Source: a virus
IMG/VR virus record: IMGVR_UViG_3300005294_000847
Span: 13,413 to 41,453 of that record
Strand: one strand, 5' to 3'
DNA: 28,041 nt
Shown: positions 14,515 to 21,106 of the stretch, piece after piece
Layout: every line of letters starts with the position of its first letter
Position numbering within the stretch: position 1 is the stretch's first letter
Notes under the pieces: generated by a model
Databases searched by the model: none
What the model saw: the letters and a program-made list of their open reading frames with translations, nothing else
Told to the model about the DNA's origin: nothing
Made by a program: the position numbers and the translations under genes

Positions 14515-14719
14515 GTTTCTCCTTGCAGTGTTTGGTTATTCCGTCGAGTTGCCGGCGGACTAGCTCTCGTTGCTCCCTGCGGTGGGCAGTGAGACTGTCC
14601 TGGCACTTGTTGCATAGTCCGTCGCGGGTTAGGCACTTCCAGCACTTGCCACGCCACGGATCGTTACGCCGCACAAGCCACCCGTCGTAGAGTGGGCGGC
14701 AAGTTTCGCAGAGATTCAA
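14483..14719 (-). CDS. Small Cys-rich (zinc-ribbon) protein
   Basis: 78 aa from TTG 14719: the start overlaps the previous stop (TTGA) and has GGGAG upstream; the open frame upstream lies inside the neighbour. Cysteines are arranged as CETC near the N-terminus and CWKC...CNKC near 30-40 (LNLCETCRPLY, GKCWKCLTRDGLCNKCQ), which looks like one or two zinc knuckles. Nucleic-acid binding is likely, but the function is unknown. Confidence 0.68.
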   Translation of the reverse strand: MNLCETCRPLYDGWLVRRNDPWRGKCWKCLTRDGLCNKCQDSLTAHRREQRELVRRQLDGITKHCKEKHDRDPHSCAV

Positions 14720-14979
14720 AACAATCTCCCTAGTTCTTCCGCGGCTGGCTCTACGTCGGCCCAGTCTGATTCGGTCCATGAGTAATGCGATTCGTCGTTT
14801 GGTCGGTCTGGGTTTGCGAGCCAGTAGCGCGTTATTCCTTGCTGCCCGCCATAGTTTTCGGTTACGCCGCGAACGAGCATGATCTTCGCCGGCTTGTAGA
14901 TCCGGCTTTTCGGTTGCGCGTCCATCGGCTGGTAGATCGTATGGCGCACAAGATCACCAACTGCCGGCAGATACGTCAT
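14716..14979 (-). CDS. Hypothetical protein
   Basis: 87 aa starting MTYLPAVGDLVRHTIYQPMD. The chosen ATG overlaps the stop of the preceding 44-aa gene (ATGA) and has GGCGGCGAG upstream. The chain looks like a small beta barrel (VGDLVRH...KPAKIMLVRGV...GITRYWLANP) with an acidic C-terminus (DWADVEPAAEELGRLF). No function recognised. Confidence 0.68.
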   Translation of the reverse strand: MTYLPAVGDLVRHTIYQPMDAQPKSRIYKPAKIMLVRGVTENYGGQQGITRYWLANPDRPNDESHYSWTESDWADVEPAAEELGRLF

Positions 14980-15110
14980 TGCTCGCCGCCAACAGAAAAG
15001 CCACCGTCTTGGACAGTGGCTTGGTAGTTTCGGCATGTGGCTTCGAGTTCGATCAGGTACTCGGCCATCACTTCTCCGAGTCGCATGGGCTCGGCTAACT
15101 TTTCTCTCAT
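14976..15110 (-). CDS. 44-aa coupled small protein containing a terminator-like hairpin
   Basis: ATG at 15110 overlaps the DnaB stop (ATGA) and its own stop overlaps the next ATG (ATGA), so it fits exactly between two genes. Product MREKLAEPMRLGEVMAEYLI..., mostly one helix. Its 3' third contains a near-perfect 11-bp hairpin (14998-15022) followed by TTTTCTG, i.e. an intrinsic-terminator shape inside a translated frame. Translation of this frame would be expected to disturb the hairpin. Confidence 0.62.
   Translation of the reverse strand: MREKLAEPMRLGEVMAEYLIELEATCRNYQATVQDGGFSVGGEQ
14992..15022 (-). terminator. Terminator-like hairpin inside small gene
   Basis: AAGCCACTGTC pairs with GACGGTGGCTT (one G-U) around a 3-nt loop, then TTCTG. 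Same AAGCC..GGCTT shape as the hairpins at 1686 and 21964. Lies 19 bases before the next gene's ATG. Confidence 0.55.
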
Positions 15111-16366
15111 TGGTTCAACCCCGGATCATGTGCGTTCGAATAATGGCCTTGGAATATGAGCTGCAGCGAGCCGGTTCGTCCTCGTCGGTTCTTGGCTACA
15201 GCGATTTTCATGTCTACGCTGGCTTCTCCGTACGGTTCGCGGTGCAGAAGAAGCACAACGTCCGCGTCTTGCTCGATTGAGCCTGATTCGCGCAGGTCTG
15301 ACATTTGCGGGAGCGCGTCGGTTCGGTTGGTACTGTTTCGATTGAGCTGCGACAGGACAACCACCGGGACCGAGTACTCCATTGCGAGGATCTTTAGCTC
15401 ACGCGACATGTCCGAAACGAACTCATGGCGCGGTCGGCGATCATTGTTCGGCTGCGACATGAGCTGCAGGTAATCAACGACAATGCCGGCTAACGGCTTG
15501 CGTCGGTGCGTGGATCTGATGAACCGCTTGATCTCAGTGATGGTTGACGCGGGTCGATCAAGCACTGCGAGCGGTCGAGTGGTTTGCGCTTGAGTCCATG
15601 ACGCGATCTTTTGCCAGTCGGCAGGCTGCAGGCTTCGTTCCATGAAACGGTTCATCGGTATTTTGAGTTCGTTCGCCATGATGCGCAGGTTCAAATCGTT
15701 GCGACTCATCTCCAAGCTGATAAACGCCACAGATCCTTGAGTGAGCATCGCTTGAGCAAGCTGCACGGCTATTACTGACTTGCCCACTGCAGGCCTAGCT
15801 CCTACGACGTACACGGCTCCCGGCTGCAGTCCGTTGATGAGGTCGTTCAGTTGCGGCCATGCGGTCGGTATGGCGCGCACTTCTGATTCGAGCAGGTCAA
15901 TGGTTTCTTCAAGCGTCTCAGCAAGGAAAGTGACTGGCGCTGAGGCTTCTTTCGCTGCAGCATCATCGAGTGTTTTGCGCGCTTCCTCCACGACTTCCGG
16001 TGAGCCGCCATTACTTTCGGCTAGTTCGTGAATTTTCCTTCCTGCCTGCATTAGCCGGCGTGCGATGGCTGCTTGGGTGACGATGTTCGCGTAGTGTCCG
16101 ACGTTCGCTGCAGTGGGCGTAGTCTCCATCGCTTTCGGCAACAGTGCAGGATCAACCCGTTCGCCTGCAGCTTTCAAGTACCCGCCAACGGTCACCATGT
16201 CCACAGGTTGCCCGGCAGTTTTCATTGCGGCCATTGCGCGGTGAATCTTCTCGTGGAGCGGTTGCACGTAGTCTGCAGGATCAAACTCAAGATCATCGAG
16301 CACTGATCCGCGTGAGAGTAGAACGGCTCCGAGGATGGATAGTTCAGCGTTGTCGAGGTCGGACAC
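15107..16366 (-). CDS. dnaB: DnaB-type replicative helicase
   Basis: Hexameric 5'-3' helicase that unwinds the phage replication fork. 419 aa from GTG 16366, with GAAAGGAG upstream. The N-terminal domain (about 1-110: NAELSILGAVLL...DMVTVGGYL) is the DnaB-N fold. The RecA-like motor has Walker A GARPAVGKS (189-197), SLEM (217-220), Walker B VVDYLQLM (296-303), LSQLNR (338-343) and LRESGSIEQDAD (358-369). Slightly shorter than cellular DnaB, as usual for phages. Its leader contains a hairpin that overlaps the stop of the initiator gene. Loading is likely done by the upstream initiator. Confidence 0.95.
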   Translation of the reverse strand: MSDLDNAELSILGAVLLSRGSVLDDLEFDPADYVQPLHEKIHRAMAAMKTAGQPVDMVTVGGYLKAAGERVDPALLPKAMETTPTAANVGHYANIVTQAAIARRLMQAGRKIHELAESNGGSPEVVEEARKTLDDAAAKEASAPVTFLAETLEETIDLLESEVRAIPTAWPQLNDLINGLQPGAVYVVGARPAVGKSVIAVQLAQAMLTQGSVAFISLEMSRNDLNLRIMANELKIPMNRFMERSLQPADWQKIASWTQAQTTRPLAVLDRPASTITEIKRFIRSTHRRKPLAGIVVDYLQLMSQPNNDRRPRHEFVSDMSRELKILAMEYSVPVVVLSQLNRNSTNRTDALPQMSDLRESGSIEQDADVVLLLHREPYGEASVDMKIAVAKNRRGRTGSLQLIFQGHYSNAHDPGLNQ

Positions 16367-16391
16367 TAGGGGCTCCTTTCGGGTATAAGAA

Positions 16392-16419
16392 AACCGCTAG
16401 GGGCTATCCCCATGCGGTT
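16392..16419 (-). terminator. Hairpin/T-tract/SD leader of dnaB
   Basis: AACCGC-AT-GGGG pairs with CCCC-TA-GCGGTT around a 4-nt loop, followed by TTCTTATACCC and then GAAAGGAG. The initiator stop codon (16404) lies inside the hairpin. It carries the CTTATACC variant of the recurrent box. Confidence 0.62.
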
Positions 16420-17255
16420 GCTTGTTTCGGTTGTGCTTTGGTGAGCCACATTGTGAAGGCTGCATTCCAGTTGGCTGCTCGTCGGTCGTGCGCTTCGGCA
16501 TGGAGTTTGAACGCTTCGGCTACTTCGGTGACGTTCAAGTTTTTCTCTCTTGCGCGCCGCTCGTGTTCTGCAGTTGGTGACCAGTTTGCTGGTATTGCTA
16601 TCGATGGTTTTTTCCTTGTCTTCTTTTCCTCCTCTGCAGGTGACTCAGAATCGAAGCCGACAAAAGAAGTATTAGTAGTAGTAGCTGTAGTAGTAGAAGT
16701 AGGCAAGGCTACGGCTTGGTCGCCGCTTTGGGTTGCTGGCGACCCCGTAGGCAGGGGTAAAGCTTGGGCGCCGCTTAGGGTAAATGCGTTTATGTCCTGC
16801 CCTTCGTTCTTCAAAATGGAAACGACCTTCGGTGACTTCCAGGCCGCCCACTCAGGATGTTCCACAACTAGCCTGTGCAACTCGTAGGCGATAATGTCTT
16901 GGATTTTCTTGGACGATATCGTGGCGTAGGCGTTTGCCATCGAAACGGAAAGCTTCGGCTGCTTGAGGATGCCGTCATGGCGAAGGTAGGACCGTATAAC
17001 TACTTCTTCGGACTCTTCGTCAACGAAGATAAATCGTGCCTTTTGTAATACTTCTGCGTCGCGGCTAATGCTTTCCCTCGTGGTGTCCGGCGAGAACATG
17101 GACAGTCGCGCCGGCCGCCAGTCCACAACTCCCGCGTAAGTGATCGACGGGTGAGATAGCAGGAGCAGGTATAGGTATTTTGCGGACTGTGGCAGTTCCC
17201 TCCAATCTCGATCTCCCCACAGGCTAGTTCCAATATTCGCTTGCTCTCGTGCCAC
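16404..17255 (-). CDS. Phage replication initiator (O/DnaD-like)
   Basis: Putative origin-binding/helicase-loading protein, by analogy to lambda O. 283 aa. The N-terminal 110 residues form a winged-helix type start (WGDRDWRELPQSAKYLYLLL, then RPARLSMFS and VLQKARFIFVDE). The C-terminal part (about 222-275: PANWSPTAEHERRAREKNLN... NWNAAFTMWL) matches the DnaT-like/phage initiator C-terminal domain. Between them is a low-complexity linker, with a 16-residue duplication (159-170 versus 175-186, both ending LPT) and a Thr tract. The corresponding DNA has 19-bp direct repeats, which makes it a candidate origin. It directly precedes dnaB. Confidence 0.78.
   Translation of the reverse strand: MAREQANIGTSLWGDRDWRELPQSAKYLYLLLLSHPSITYAGVVDWRPARLSMFSPDTTRESISRDAEVLQKARFIFVDEESEEVVIRSYLRHDGILKQPKLSVSMANAYATISSKKIQDIIAYELHRLVVEHPEWAAWKSPKVVSILKNEGQDINAFTLSGAQALPLPTGSPATQSGDQAVALPTSTTTATTTNTSFVGFDSESPAEEEKKTRKKPSIAIPANWSPTAEHERRAREKNLNVTEVAEAFKLHAEAHDRRAANWNAAFTMWLTKAQPKQATAWG
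16674..16781. repeat. Direct repeats inside initiator gene (candidate origin)
   Basis: CTTGGTCGCCGCTTTGGGT (16715-16733) and CTTGGGCGCCGCTTAGGGT (16763-16781) are 19-mers with two differences, 48 bp apart. Next to them (about 16674-16704) is a TAGTAGTAG...TAGTAG trinucleotide run. In lambda the origin iterons also lie inside the initiator gene, so this is the best origin candidate in the window. Only two repeat units are seen. Confidence 0.45.
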
Positions 17256-17257
17256 TT

Positions 17258-17632
17258 TTACCAGCTCAACTTTCCATAGTGATTTGTCGTAGTTTTCAGA
17301 GCCCCTGCCAGCGGTCCGACAAATTCGAGCAGTCGAGGATCTGATATTCCGTTGTGCGAGGGCGACTCTTGCGTGATCGCCCTCTGCTCTAAGATGTGCG
17401 CCGTTCGGCGGTCTTCATAGAGTTCGAATACAACCGTGCGTGTTATCGAAACCCAGCGCCTGCCCACGGTGCTTTTATAGTGTTGCCTCATGCGCAATTT
17501 GGGGTCTACGGTGATTCCGATATAGAGCAGATCGCCGCCATCCGTGTAGGCCCTGTAGAGCCATGCCGGTCGGTCGTCAAGTTTTGGTTGGCAGGTGCAC
17601 TTGCAGGTGCATCCCGTTGTTCCAAGTGCCAA
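17258..17632 (-). CDS. GIY-YIG domain protein (putative nuclease)
   Basis: 124 aa from TTG 17632, chosen because AGGAGG (inside the end of the previous gene) lies eight bases upstream; the open frame upstream is Arg/His-rich antisense-like reading. The N-terminus is CTCKCTC (C8, C10, C12, C14). The catalytic core is YRAYTDGGDLLYIGIT (26-41), in which AY takes the place of GIY and YIG is kept, followed by R47/R49 and H51 (KLRMRQHYKS). A Glu at LEQR and an Asn at SHNG are plausible metal and active-site residues. It is likely a repair or homing-type nuclease; small phage GIY-YIG proteins of unknown role are common. Confidence 0.8.
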   Translation of the reverse strand: MALGTTGCTCKCTCQPKLDDRPAWLYRAYTDGGDLLYIGITVDPKLRMRQHYKSTVGRRWVSITRTVVFELYEDRRTAHILEQRAITQESPSHNGISDPRLLEFVGPLAGALKTTTNHYGKLSW

Positions 17633-17637
17633 GGTTT

Positions 17638-17991
17638 TTACCTCCTTATTAGTTGCTGGATGTGCCCGGTGATGACTTGCTCTTGGTTGTCTAGGTGGTC
17701 TTCTAGGACGGCTTTGTACCCTTCGTCTTCTGGGCGGTAGTCGTCTTGGGTTTCGTCGTCCCAGAGTGACCTTGTGTGGGTTTGTGCCCGCCAGTTGATG
17801 AGTCCGAGGATGTTCATGCATGACACGTCTGATGGGCGTTGCTTGGCGAGGTTCCAAACACGGGCTTGCAGGTTGAGGAACTCGGGCTTGAAGTCGTCAT
17901 TACCGTGCTCGCGGAAGTAATCAGTGAATAGGTTTTCAATGAAAGTCACGCGGTCCTTGTAGGACAGTTCGCGACTCGTTGGCATGGTCAT
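17638..17991 (-). CDS. Hypothetical protein
   Basis: 117 aa, ATG at 17991 overlapping the upstream stop (ATGA). Acidic and helical, with YKDRVTFIENLFTDYFREHG and NLQARVWNLAKQRPSD at the front and EDEGYKAVLEDHLDNQEQV near the end. The C-terminal Cys is single, so no zinc site. Its last codons hold the ribosome site of the GIY-YIG gene. Function unknown. Confidence 0.7.
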   Translation of the reverse strand: MTMPTSRELSYKDRVTFIENLFTDYFREHGNDDFKPEFLNLQARVWNLAKQRPSDVSCMNILGLINWRAQTHTRSLWDDETQDDYRPEDEGYKAVLEDHLDNQEQVITGHIQQLIRR

Positions 17992-18647
17992 TTGAGCTCA
18001 CCTGCCAATGCGATGTAGCCGGCTACGTCCACGAGAGAGTCTTCGTGTCCGGGGGTGTTTGCTAGTCGGCTCATTTTCAACTGCACGAGCGCGTAGGCTA
18101 CGTCTTCGGCGGTGAGTGGTTCGGATAGTTTCTTGCCGAGTTGCGCGTTCCAGAGTGCTGCGATGCGTCCGAAGTTTTCTTTGGGGTGTCCGTAAGCGTC
18201 TGCCCGGTCGCCGTTGATCAGACTCTCGGCGGTGGATAGGATACGGGCACGCTCATTCTCGGCTTCCACTTCGGTGTGAACCTCAGTGTCAGGGGCAGGG
18301 GTTGGTGCGTGGCAAAGGTCGACTGGTTGATACCATCCGGAATTACCATTGCTAAAATCGACGCGGTACGGAAAGGCCTTACCTTCTATGAGGCCAATTG
18401 TTCCGATAAGTTCGCCGTGAATAATTTTTACTCGGCTGCCCAATTCAAACGGTTTATCAAATTTCATTACCACTGGTACTTCTCCTAGTCCTAGAATTTC
18501 TGAGTTTTTGAACATGCGTGCCCCGGCTTTGAATGTGAAGTCGCCTTGCCGGTTTGGGATGCCACTGTCAGTAATTTTCACGGTGATTTCCGTGCCGTCA
18601 TGGTCGTGGATGCGCACATAATCGCCGGTCTGGTATTGCTGACTCAT
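17988..18647 (-). CDS. Phage protein with C-terminal DUF6378-like domain
   Basis: 219 aa from ATG 18647, the start set by an ATGA overlap with the upstream gene. N-terminal part (1 to about 110) looks like two small barrels (GDYVRIHDHDGTEITVKI; LGSRVKIIHGELIGTIG). C-terminal part (about 135-219), with AESLINGDRADAYGHPKENF, RIAALWNAQLG, LTAEDVAYALVQLKMSRL and HEDSLVDVAGYIALAG, matches the DUF6378 family found in many phages. The family's function is not established to my knowledge; conserved His/Asp and helical shape recall MazG-like nucleotide hydrolases, but that is inference. Confidence 0.78.
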   Translation of the reverse strand: MSQQYQTGDYVRIHDHDGTEITVKITDSGIPNRQGDFTFKAGARMFKNSEILGLGEVPVVMKFDKPFELGSRVKIIHGELIGTIGLIEGKAFPYRVDFSNGNSGWYQPVDLCHAPTPAPDTEVHTEVEAENERARILSTAESLINGDRADAYGHPKENFGRIAALWNAQLGKKLSEPLTAEDVAYALVQLKMSRLANTPGHEDSLVDVAGYIALAGELK

Positions 18648-18835
18648 TTCTTTCTCGCTTTCATGACGTTGCCTACCGCTTGATTCGCGGTGTGGTCGGC
18701 GTGGGTTAGCCGTATCGGTGTTCGGATTGCGTTTAGGTGCTTCACGAGATGGCATACGCAACGCTTGTTCCGGCACATAAAGTAAGGCGCTGCACCCGCG
18801 CAACATTTGTCGCACTCCGGCTTATCGAGGGTCAC
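18644..18835 (-). CDS. Small Cys/His-rich protein
   Basis: 63 aa from GTG 18835 (GTGA overlap with the previous stop, GAGG upstream). Cys cluster CDKCCAG...FMCRNKRCVCHLVKH (about 8-32) looks like a zinc-binding treble clef. The tail is basic (MKARKK). No function recognised; part of a coupled series. Confidence 0.65.
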   Translation of the reverse strand: MTLDKPECDKCCAGAAPYFMCRNKRCVCHLVKHLNAIRTPIRLTHADHTANQAVGNVMKARKK

Positions 18836-19128
18836 TGGTTAGCCTCGGCTTTTTTGCGTGCCCGGTATGCACGGTTTTCTTCATTGACCGCATCGGCGCA
18901 TGGGTCGCAAACGGGCTCACCGTATTTCTTGTGCTGCCGATAACCAGTCATCGATCCGTGCTCACGATCAGCCACCACCGTGACTCGCCTACGCCTCGGC
19001 ACTGGAGGTTCTAGGCTGACAACCGGCTTGCCACGGTTCATCCAGTCCTTGCACACTCGGCAGTCTTCGCCGTCTGCTATGTGCTCCTTGATGCCCCTAT
19101 CGGTCGCGCAGTACATGTACCCGCTCAT
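18832..19128 (-). CDS. Cys-rich actinophage protein
   Basis: 98 aa from ATG 19128 (MSGYMYCATDRG), with AAAAGGAC upstream; the frame further upstream crosses two hairpins and is rejected. Cysteines: C7, CRVC (about 23-26) and CDPC (about 75-78). The stretch GSMTGYRQHKKYGEPVCDPC resembles the 'GYRRHKKYGEKPCEPC' motif common in actinophage and WhiB-neighbouring proteins, suggesting a zinc site and nucleic-acid contact. The first gene after a double hairpin. Confidence 0.7.
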   Translation of the reverse strand: MSGYMYCATDRGIKEHIADGEDCRVCKDWMNRGKPVVSLEPPVPRRRRVTVVADREHGSMTGYRQHKKYGEPVCDPCADAVNEENRAYRARKKAEANQ

Positions 19129-19150
19129 TTGTAAGTCCTTTTGGTTATGG

Positions 19151-19187
19151 TTTCGGGGCTGGCATCGTGTGGACGCCAGCCCCGAAA
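19151..19187 (-). promoter_or_regulatory. Strong stem-loop before gene at 18832
   Basis: Perfect 13-bp stem TTTCGGGGCTGGC/GCCAGCCCCGAAA with an 11-nt loop. It ends 8 nt before AAAAGGAC. There is no T-tract on either side. It lies just downstream of a separate terminator hairpin (19197-19224), so the two stand in tandem. Confidence 0.6.
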
Positions 19188-19196
19188 AGTGGGATG

Positions 19197-19224
19197 AAAA
19201 AAGCCAGCGCGTCATGCACTGGCT
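19197..19224 (-). terminator. Intrinsic terminator after gene at 19232
   Basis: AGCCAGTGC pairs with GCGCTGGCT (9 bp with one G-U) around a 5-nt loop, followed on the minus strand by a run of T. It starts 7 bases after the stop of the membrane protein gene. One of the best terminator candidates in the window. Confidence 0.75.
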
Positions 19225-19231
19225 GGGAGAG

Positions 19232-19471
19232 TTACTTCTTCAAAACTCTCGGAATGACTCCCGGATTTCCGAAGATGCATCGTGCCGCGTATACGGCTAG
19301 GACGAGCTGCCAGTAAGTTAGCCCAAGCTCTGGGAACCATGCGGCGGCGAACCACCAGATAATGAGGGTTCGGAATGCTAGCAGGAAGAGCATCATGAAC
19401 ACTTTCCCGAACCATCCCGCACTATCTAGCGCTGGTGAGACGATCTCTGCTTTGATGTACGACTCTGACAT
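19232..19471 (-). CDS. Small two-helix membrane protein
   Basis: 79 aa from ATG 19471 (MSESYIKAEIV) with AGAAAGGG upstream. Two hydrophobic segments: about 23-46 (GKVFMMLFLLAFRTLIIWWFAAAW) and about 52-66 (YWQLVLAVYAARCI). An in-frame ATG at 19492 (MPRKGNQ) lies in the hairpin-linked box and has no ribosome site. Flanked by a hairpin element upstream and a strong terminator downstream, so it is a transcriptional island. Function unknown; too early in the operon to be a typical holin. Confidence 0.7.
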   Translation of the reverse strand: MSESYIKAEIVSPALDSAGWFGKVFMMLFLLAFRTLIIWWFAAAWFPELGLTYWQLVLAVYAARCIFGNPGVIPRVLKK

Positions 19472-19486
19472 TTGATTACCCTTTCT

Positions 19487-19525
19487 AGGCATAAAGAAAG
19501 CACCAGTTATAAGAAACTGATGCTT
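19487..19525 (-). terminator. Hairpin/T-tract/SD leader of membrane protein gene
   Basis: AAGCATCAGTT pairs with AACTGGTGCTT (11 bp, one G-U; 19498-19525) around a 6-nt loop, followed by TCTTTATGCC and then AGAAAGGG. It follows the stop of the gene at 19545 by about 20 bases. Confidence 0.65.
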
Positions 19526-19544
19526 GGAGATAAGTTGGGGATAA

Positions 19545-19772
19545 CTACTCGCCTAAGAGGTCGCGACGACGCTTCCCCGGCTTGTTCGTTGGGGTGATGA
19601 TCGTCAGCACCCATAGCCCTAAGTAAAAGTGAGTTCTACGTTCGGACCATTCGCCCCAGTGGGACCATGAAGCTCCGAAAAGTATGTTGTCGATGCCTCG
19701 CTTGCCCCACTCGGTTCTTCCGGCGTTCCAATTGATTTCGACCTTCATGCGGGGATTATCTGCGGGATTCAT
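19545..19772 (-). CDS. Hypothetical protein
   Basis: 75 aa, ATG at 19772 with AAGGAG upstream. Trp-rich (INWNAGRTEWGKRG, ASWSHWGEWSERRTHFYLGLWVL), with a possible membrane-associated stretch near 50-62 and a basic end. It follows ssb closely and ends just before a hairpin. No function recognised. Confidence 0.65.
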   Translation of the reverse strand: MNPADNPRMKVEINWNAGRTEWGKRGIDNILFGASWSHWGEWSERRTHFYLGLWVLTIITPTNKPGKRRRDLLGE

Positions 19773-19781
19773 AACTTCTCC

Positions 19782-20324
19782 TTAGAAGGCTGGTTTGTCG
19801 TTCGGCTCGCCCCAGCCACCTTGCGGGTTAGCGTTCGACTGCCACGGATCGTTACCCTGATTCGGCGCGTTCCAACCCTGCGACGGCTGCGGGTTCTGCT
19901 GTGGTGCGGACTGCTGTGGTGGCTGGGACTGAGTGCCACCTCCACCATTGCCACCGGAACGATTCGTGCGCGTCACCTTGGCAGAAGCGAACCGGAGAGA
20001 AGGGCCGATCTCGTCAACCTCCAACTCCATGACAGTTCGATCCTCACCCTCCTTGGTGGTGTACTTGCGCTGATGCAACCGACCCTGAGCAATAACCCGC
20101 ATCCCCTTAGTCAGCGTCTCCGCAGCGTTCTCCGAAGTTTCGCGCCACACTGAACACCGGAGAAATAGCGCTTCCCCGTCTTTCCATTCGTTGCTCTGCC
20201 GGTCAAACGTGCGCGGGGTGGAAGCGATGGTGAAGTTTGCGACCGCTGATCCGCTTGGCGTGAACCTGAGCTCTGGATCTGCCGTCAAATTCCCGATTAC
20301 CGTAATTACTGTTTCGCCTGCCAT
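19782..20324 (-). CDS. ssb: Single-stranded DNA-binding protein
   Basis: Binds and protects ssDNA during phage replication and recombination. 180 aa, ATG at 20324. The OB fold spans about 1-110 with the standard opening [25 protein letters not shown] and a later [25 protein letters not shown] Gly/Gln/Pro/Asn-rich linker (about 125-170) leads to a C-terminal tail ending NDKPAF, shorter in acidic residues than the bacterial DDxPPF tip, so host partner binding may differ. Next to the exonuclease and its partner, forming a recombination set. Confidence 0.95.
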   Translation of the reverse strand: MAGETVITVIGNLTADPELRFTPSGSAVANFTIASTPRTFDRQSNEWKDGEALFLRCSVWRETSENAAETLTKGMRVIAQGRLHQRKYTTKEGEDRTVMELEVDEIGPSLRFASAKVTRTNRSGGNGGGGTQSQPPQQSAPQQNPQPSQGWNAPNQGNDPWQSNANPQGGWGEPNDKPAF

Positions 20325-20510
20325 TTACTTGCTTTCCTTTCGGTGGTCGCCGTATATTGCGGCGATTGAGTCACTGAGAACCTTGGCTAGGTGCGCTGAT
20401 TTCACTTCAATCTCCTCGGGCATACCGTTATTCGGGCCTCGCAACTCTGCCGTCTTCGTGTATTTCAAGCCCGGATCAAGCTCGATCTGAATGGTGATCT
20501 TGTCCGCCAT
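20325..20510 (-). CDS. Small hypothetical protein
   Basis: 61 aa, ATG at 20510 (GAAGG upstream). The chain (MADKITIQIELDPGLKYTKTAELRG) begins with beta strands and ends with a helix (VKSAHLAKVLSDSIAAIYG). It sits one base before ssb and two bases after the recombination partner gene. The fold is unknown; position suggests a role in replication or recombination. Confidence 0.7.
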   Translation of the reverse strand: MADKITIQIELDPGLKYTKTAELRGPNNGMPEEIEVKSAHLAKVLSDSIAAIYGDHRKESK

Positions 20511-20512
20511 GT

Positions 20513-21106
20513 TTATTTACCTTCTTCGTTTTCGTTTTCGCGTACTGCTGCGAGGATCTTTTGCGCGTCCTCAGCGCTGATTTTGTTCGGGTGATCCCAC
20601 TGTTGGCCGATGACCTGACCGGCAGTGGCGAGCATTGCCTGTGGGTCGCCCGTATAACCGGCCTCGGTGAGCGCGTTACTGATCGCCTGCCACTGCGCAC
20701 GCCACGGCTCAGTCACCGGCTCGGATAGCACGTCTACGTGGTGTGGGACTGTTTTCTTCTGCGAAACACGCTTAGGCACAGTGAAAGCCTTCTCAATATG
20801 CGAAAGGGCGATAATCTCCACACCACCCACAGCTTGACCCGCGTAAACAACCTCAGGATTATTGACCAGCTTCACTAGTCGACCAATCCAATCGTTAGTC
20901 TCCGTGCCCCATGCCTTAGCGATAATCCGGCGCATACCCAGCGACGGAATCCAAGGTCGACCATTCATCCCCACAAGGTCAATGATGACCGGTTTGGTGC
21001 CGTCTCCCTGGCGAACGTTTTCGATGGTGGCGACGATTGGTGCGCCACTCAAGTCCGCGGCATTCAGCCTGTCGGATTTTGCTAAGAGAGTCTTTGAAAT
21101 ATCCAT
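20513..21106 (-). CDS. Recombination-module protein of unknown family
   Basis: 197 aa from ATG 21106, which overlaps the exonuclease stop (TAATG). The N-terminal 100 residues are beta-rich (APIVATIENVRQGDGTKPVIIDLVG, RPWIPSLGMRRIIAKAWG, WIGRLVKLVNNPEVVYAGQ), consistent with an OB-like DNA-binding domain. A Pro/Val-rich linker is followed by a C-terminal helical part. It lies between a lambda-type exonuclease and SSB, exactly where a single-strand annealing protein (RecT/Beta/Erf) is normally found, yet I see no RecT, Erf or Sak signature. It could be a new annealing or accessory protein. Confidence 0.62.
   Translation of the reverse strand: MDISKTLLAKSDRLNAADLSGAPIVATIENVRQGDGTKPVIIDLVGMNGRPWIPSLGMRRIIAKAWGTETNDWIGRLVKLVNNPEVVYAGQAVGGVEIIALSHIEKAFTVPKRVSQKKTVPHHVDVLSEPVTEPWRAQWQAISNALTEAGYTGDPQAMLATAGQVIGQQWDHPNKISAEDAQKILAAVRENENEEGK

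Noticed and set aside
16674-16704. TAG-type triplet run as a CRISPR or slipped-strand switch
   Set aside because: No spacer-repeat layout, and it encodes a plain Thr/Ser linker inside an intact gene; kept only as part of the origin candidate.
16144-16887. Long plus-strand open frame (247 codons)
   Set aside because: Lies antisense to dnaB and the initiator, both with clear motifs; the predicted protein is Ser/Arg-rich with no ribosome site. A shadow frame.
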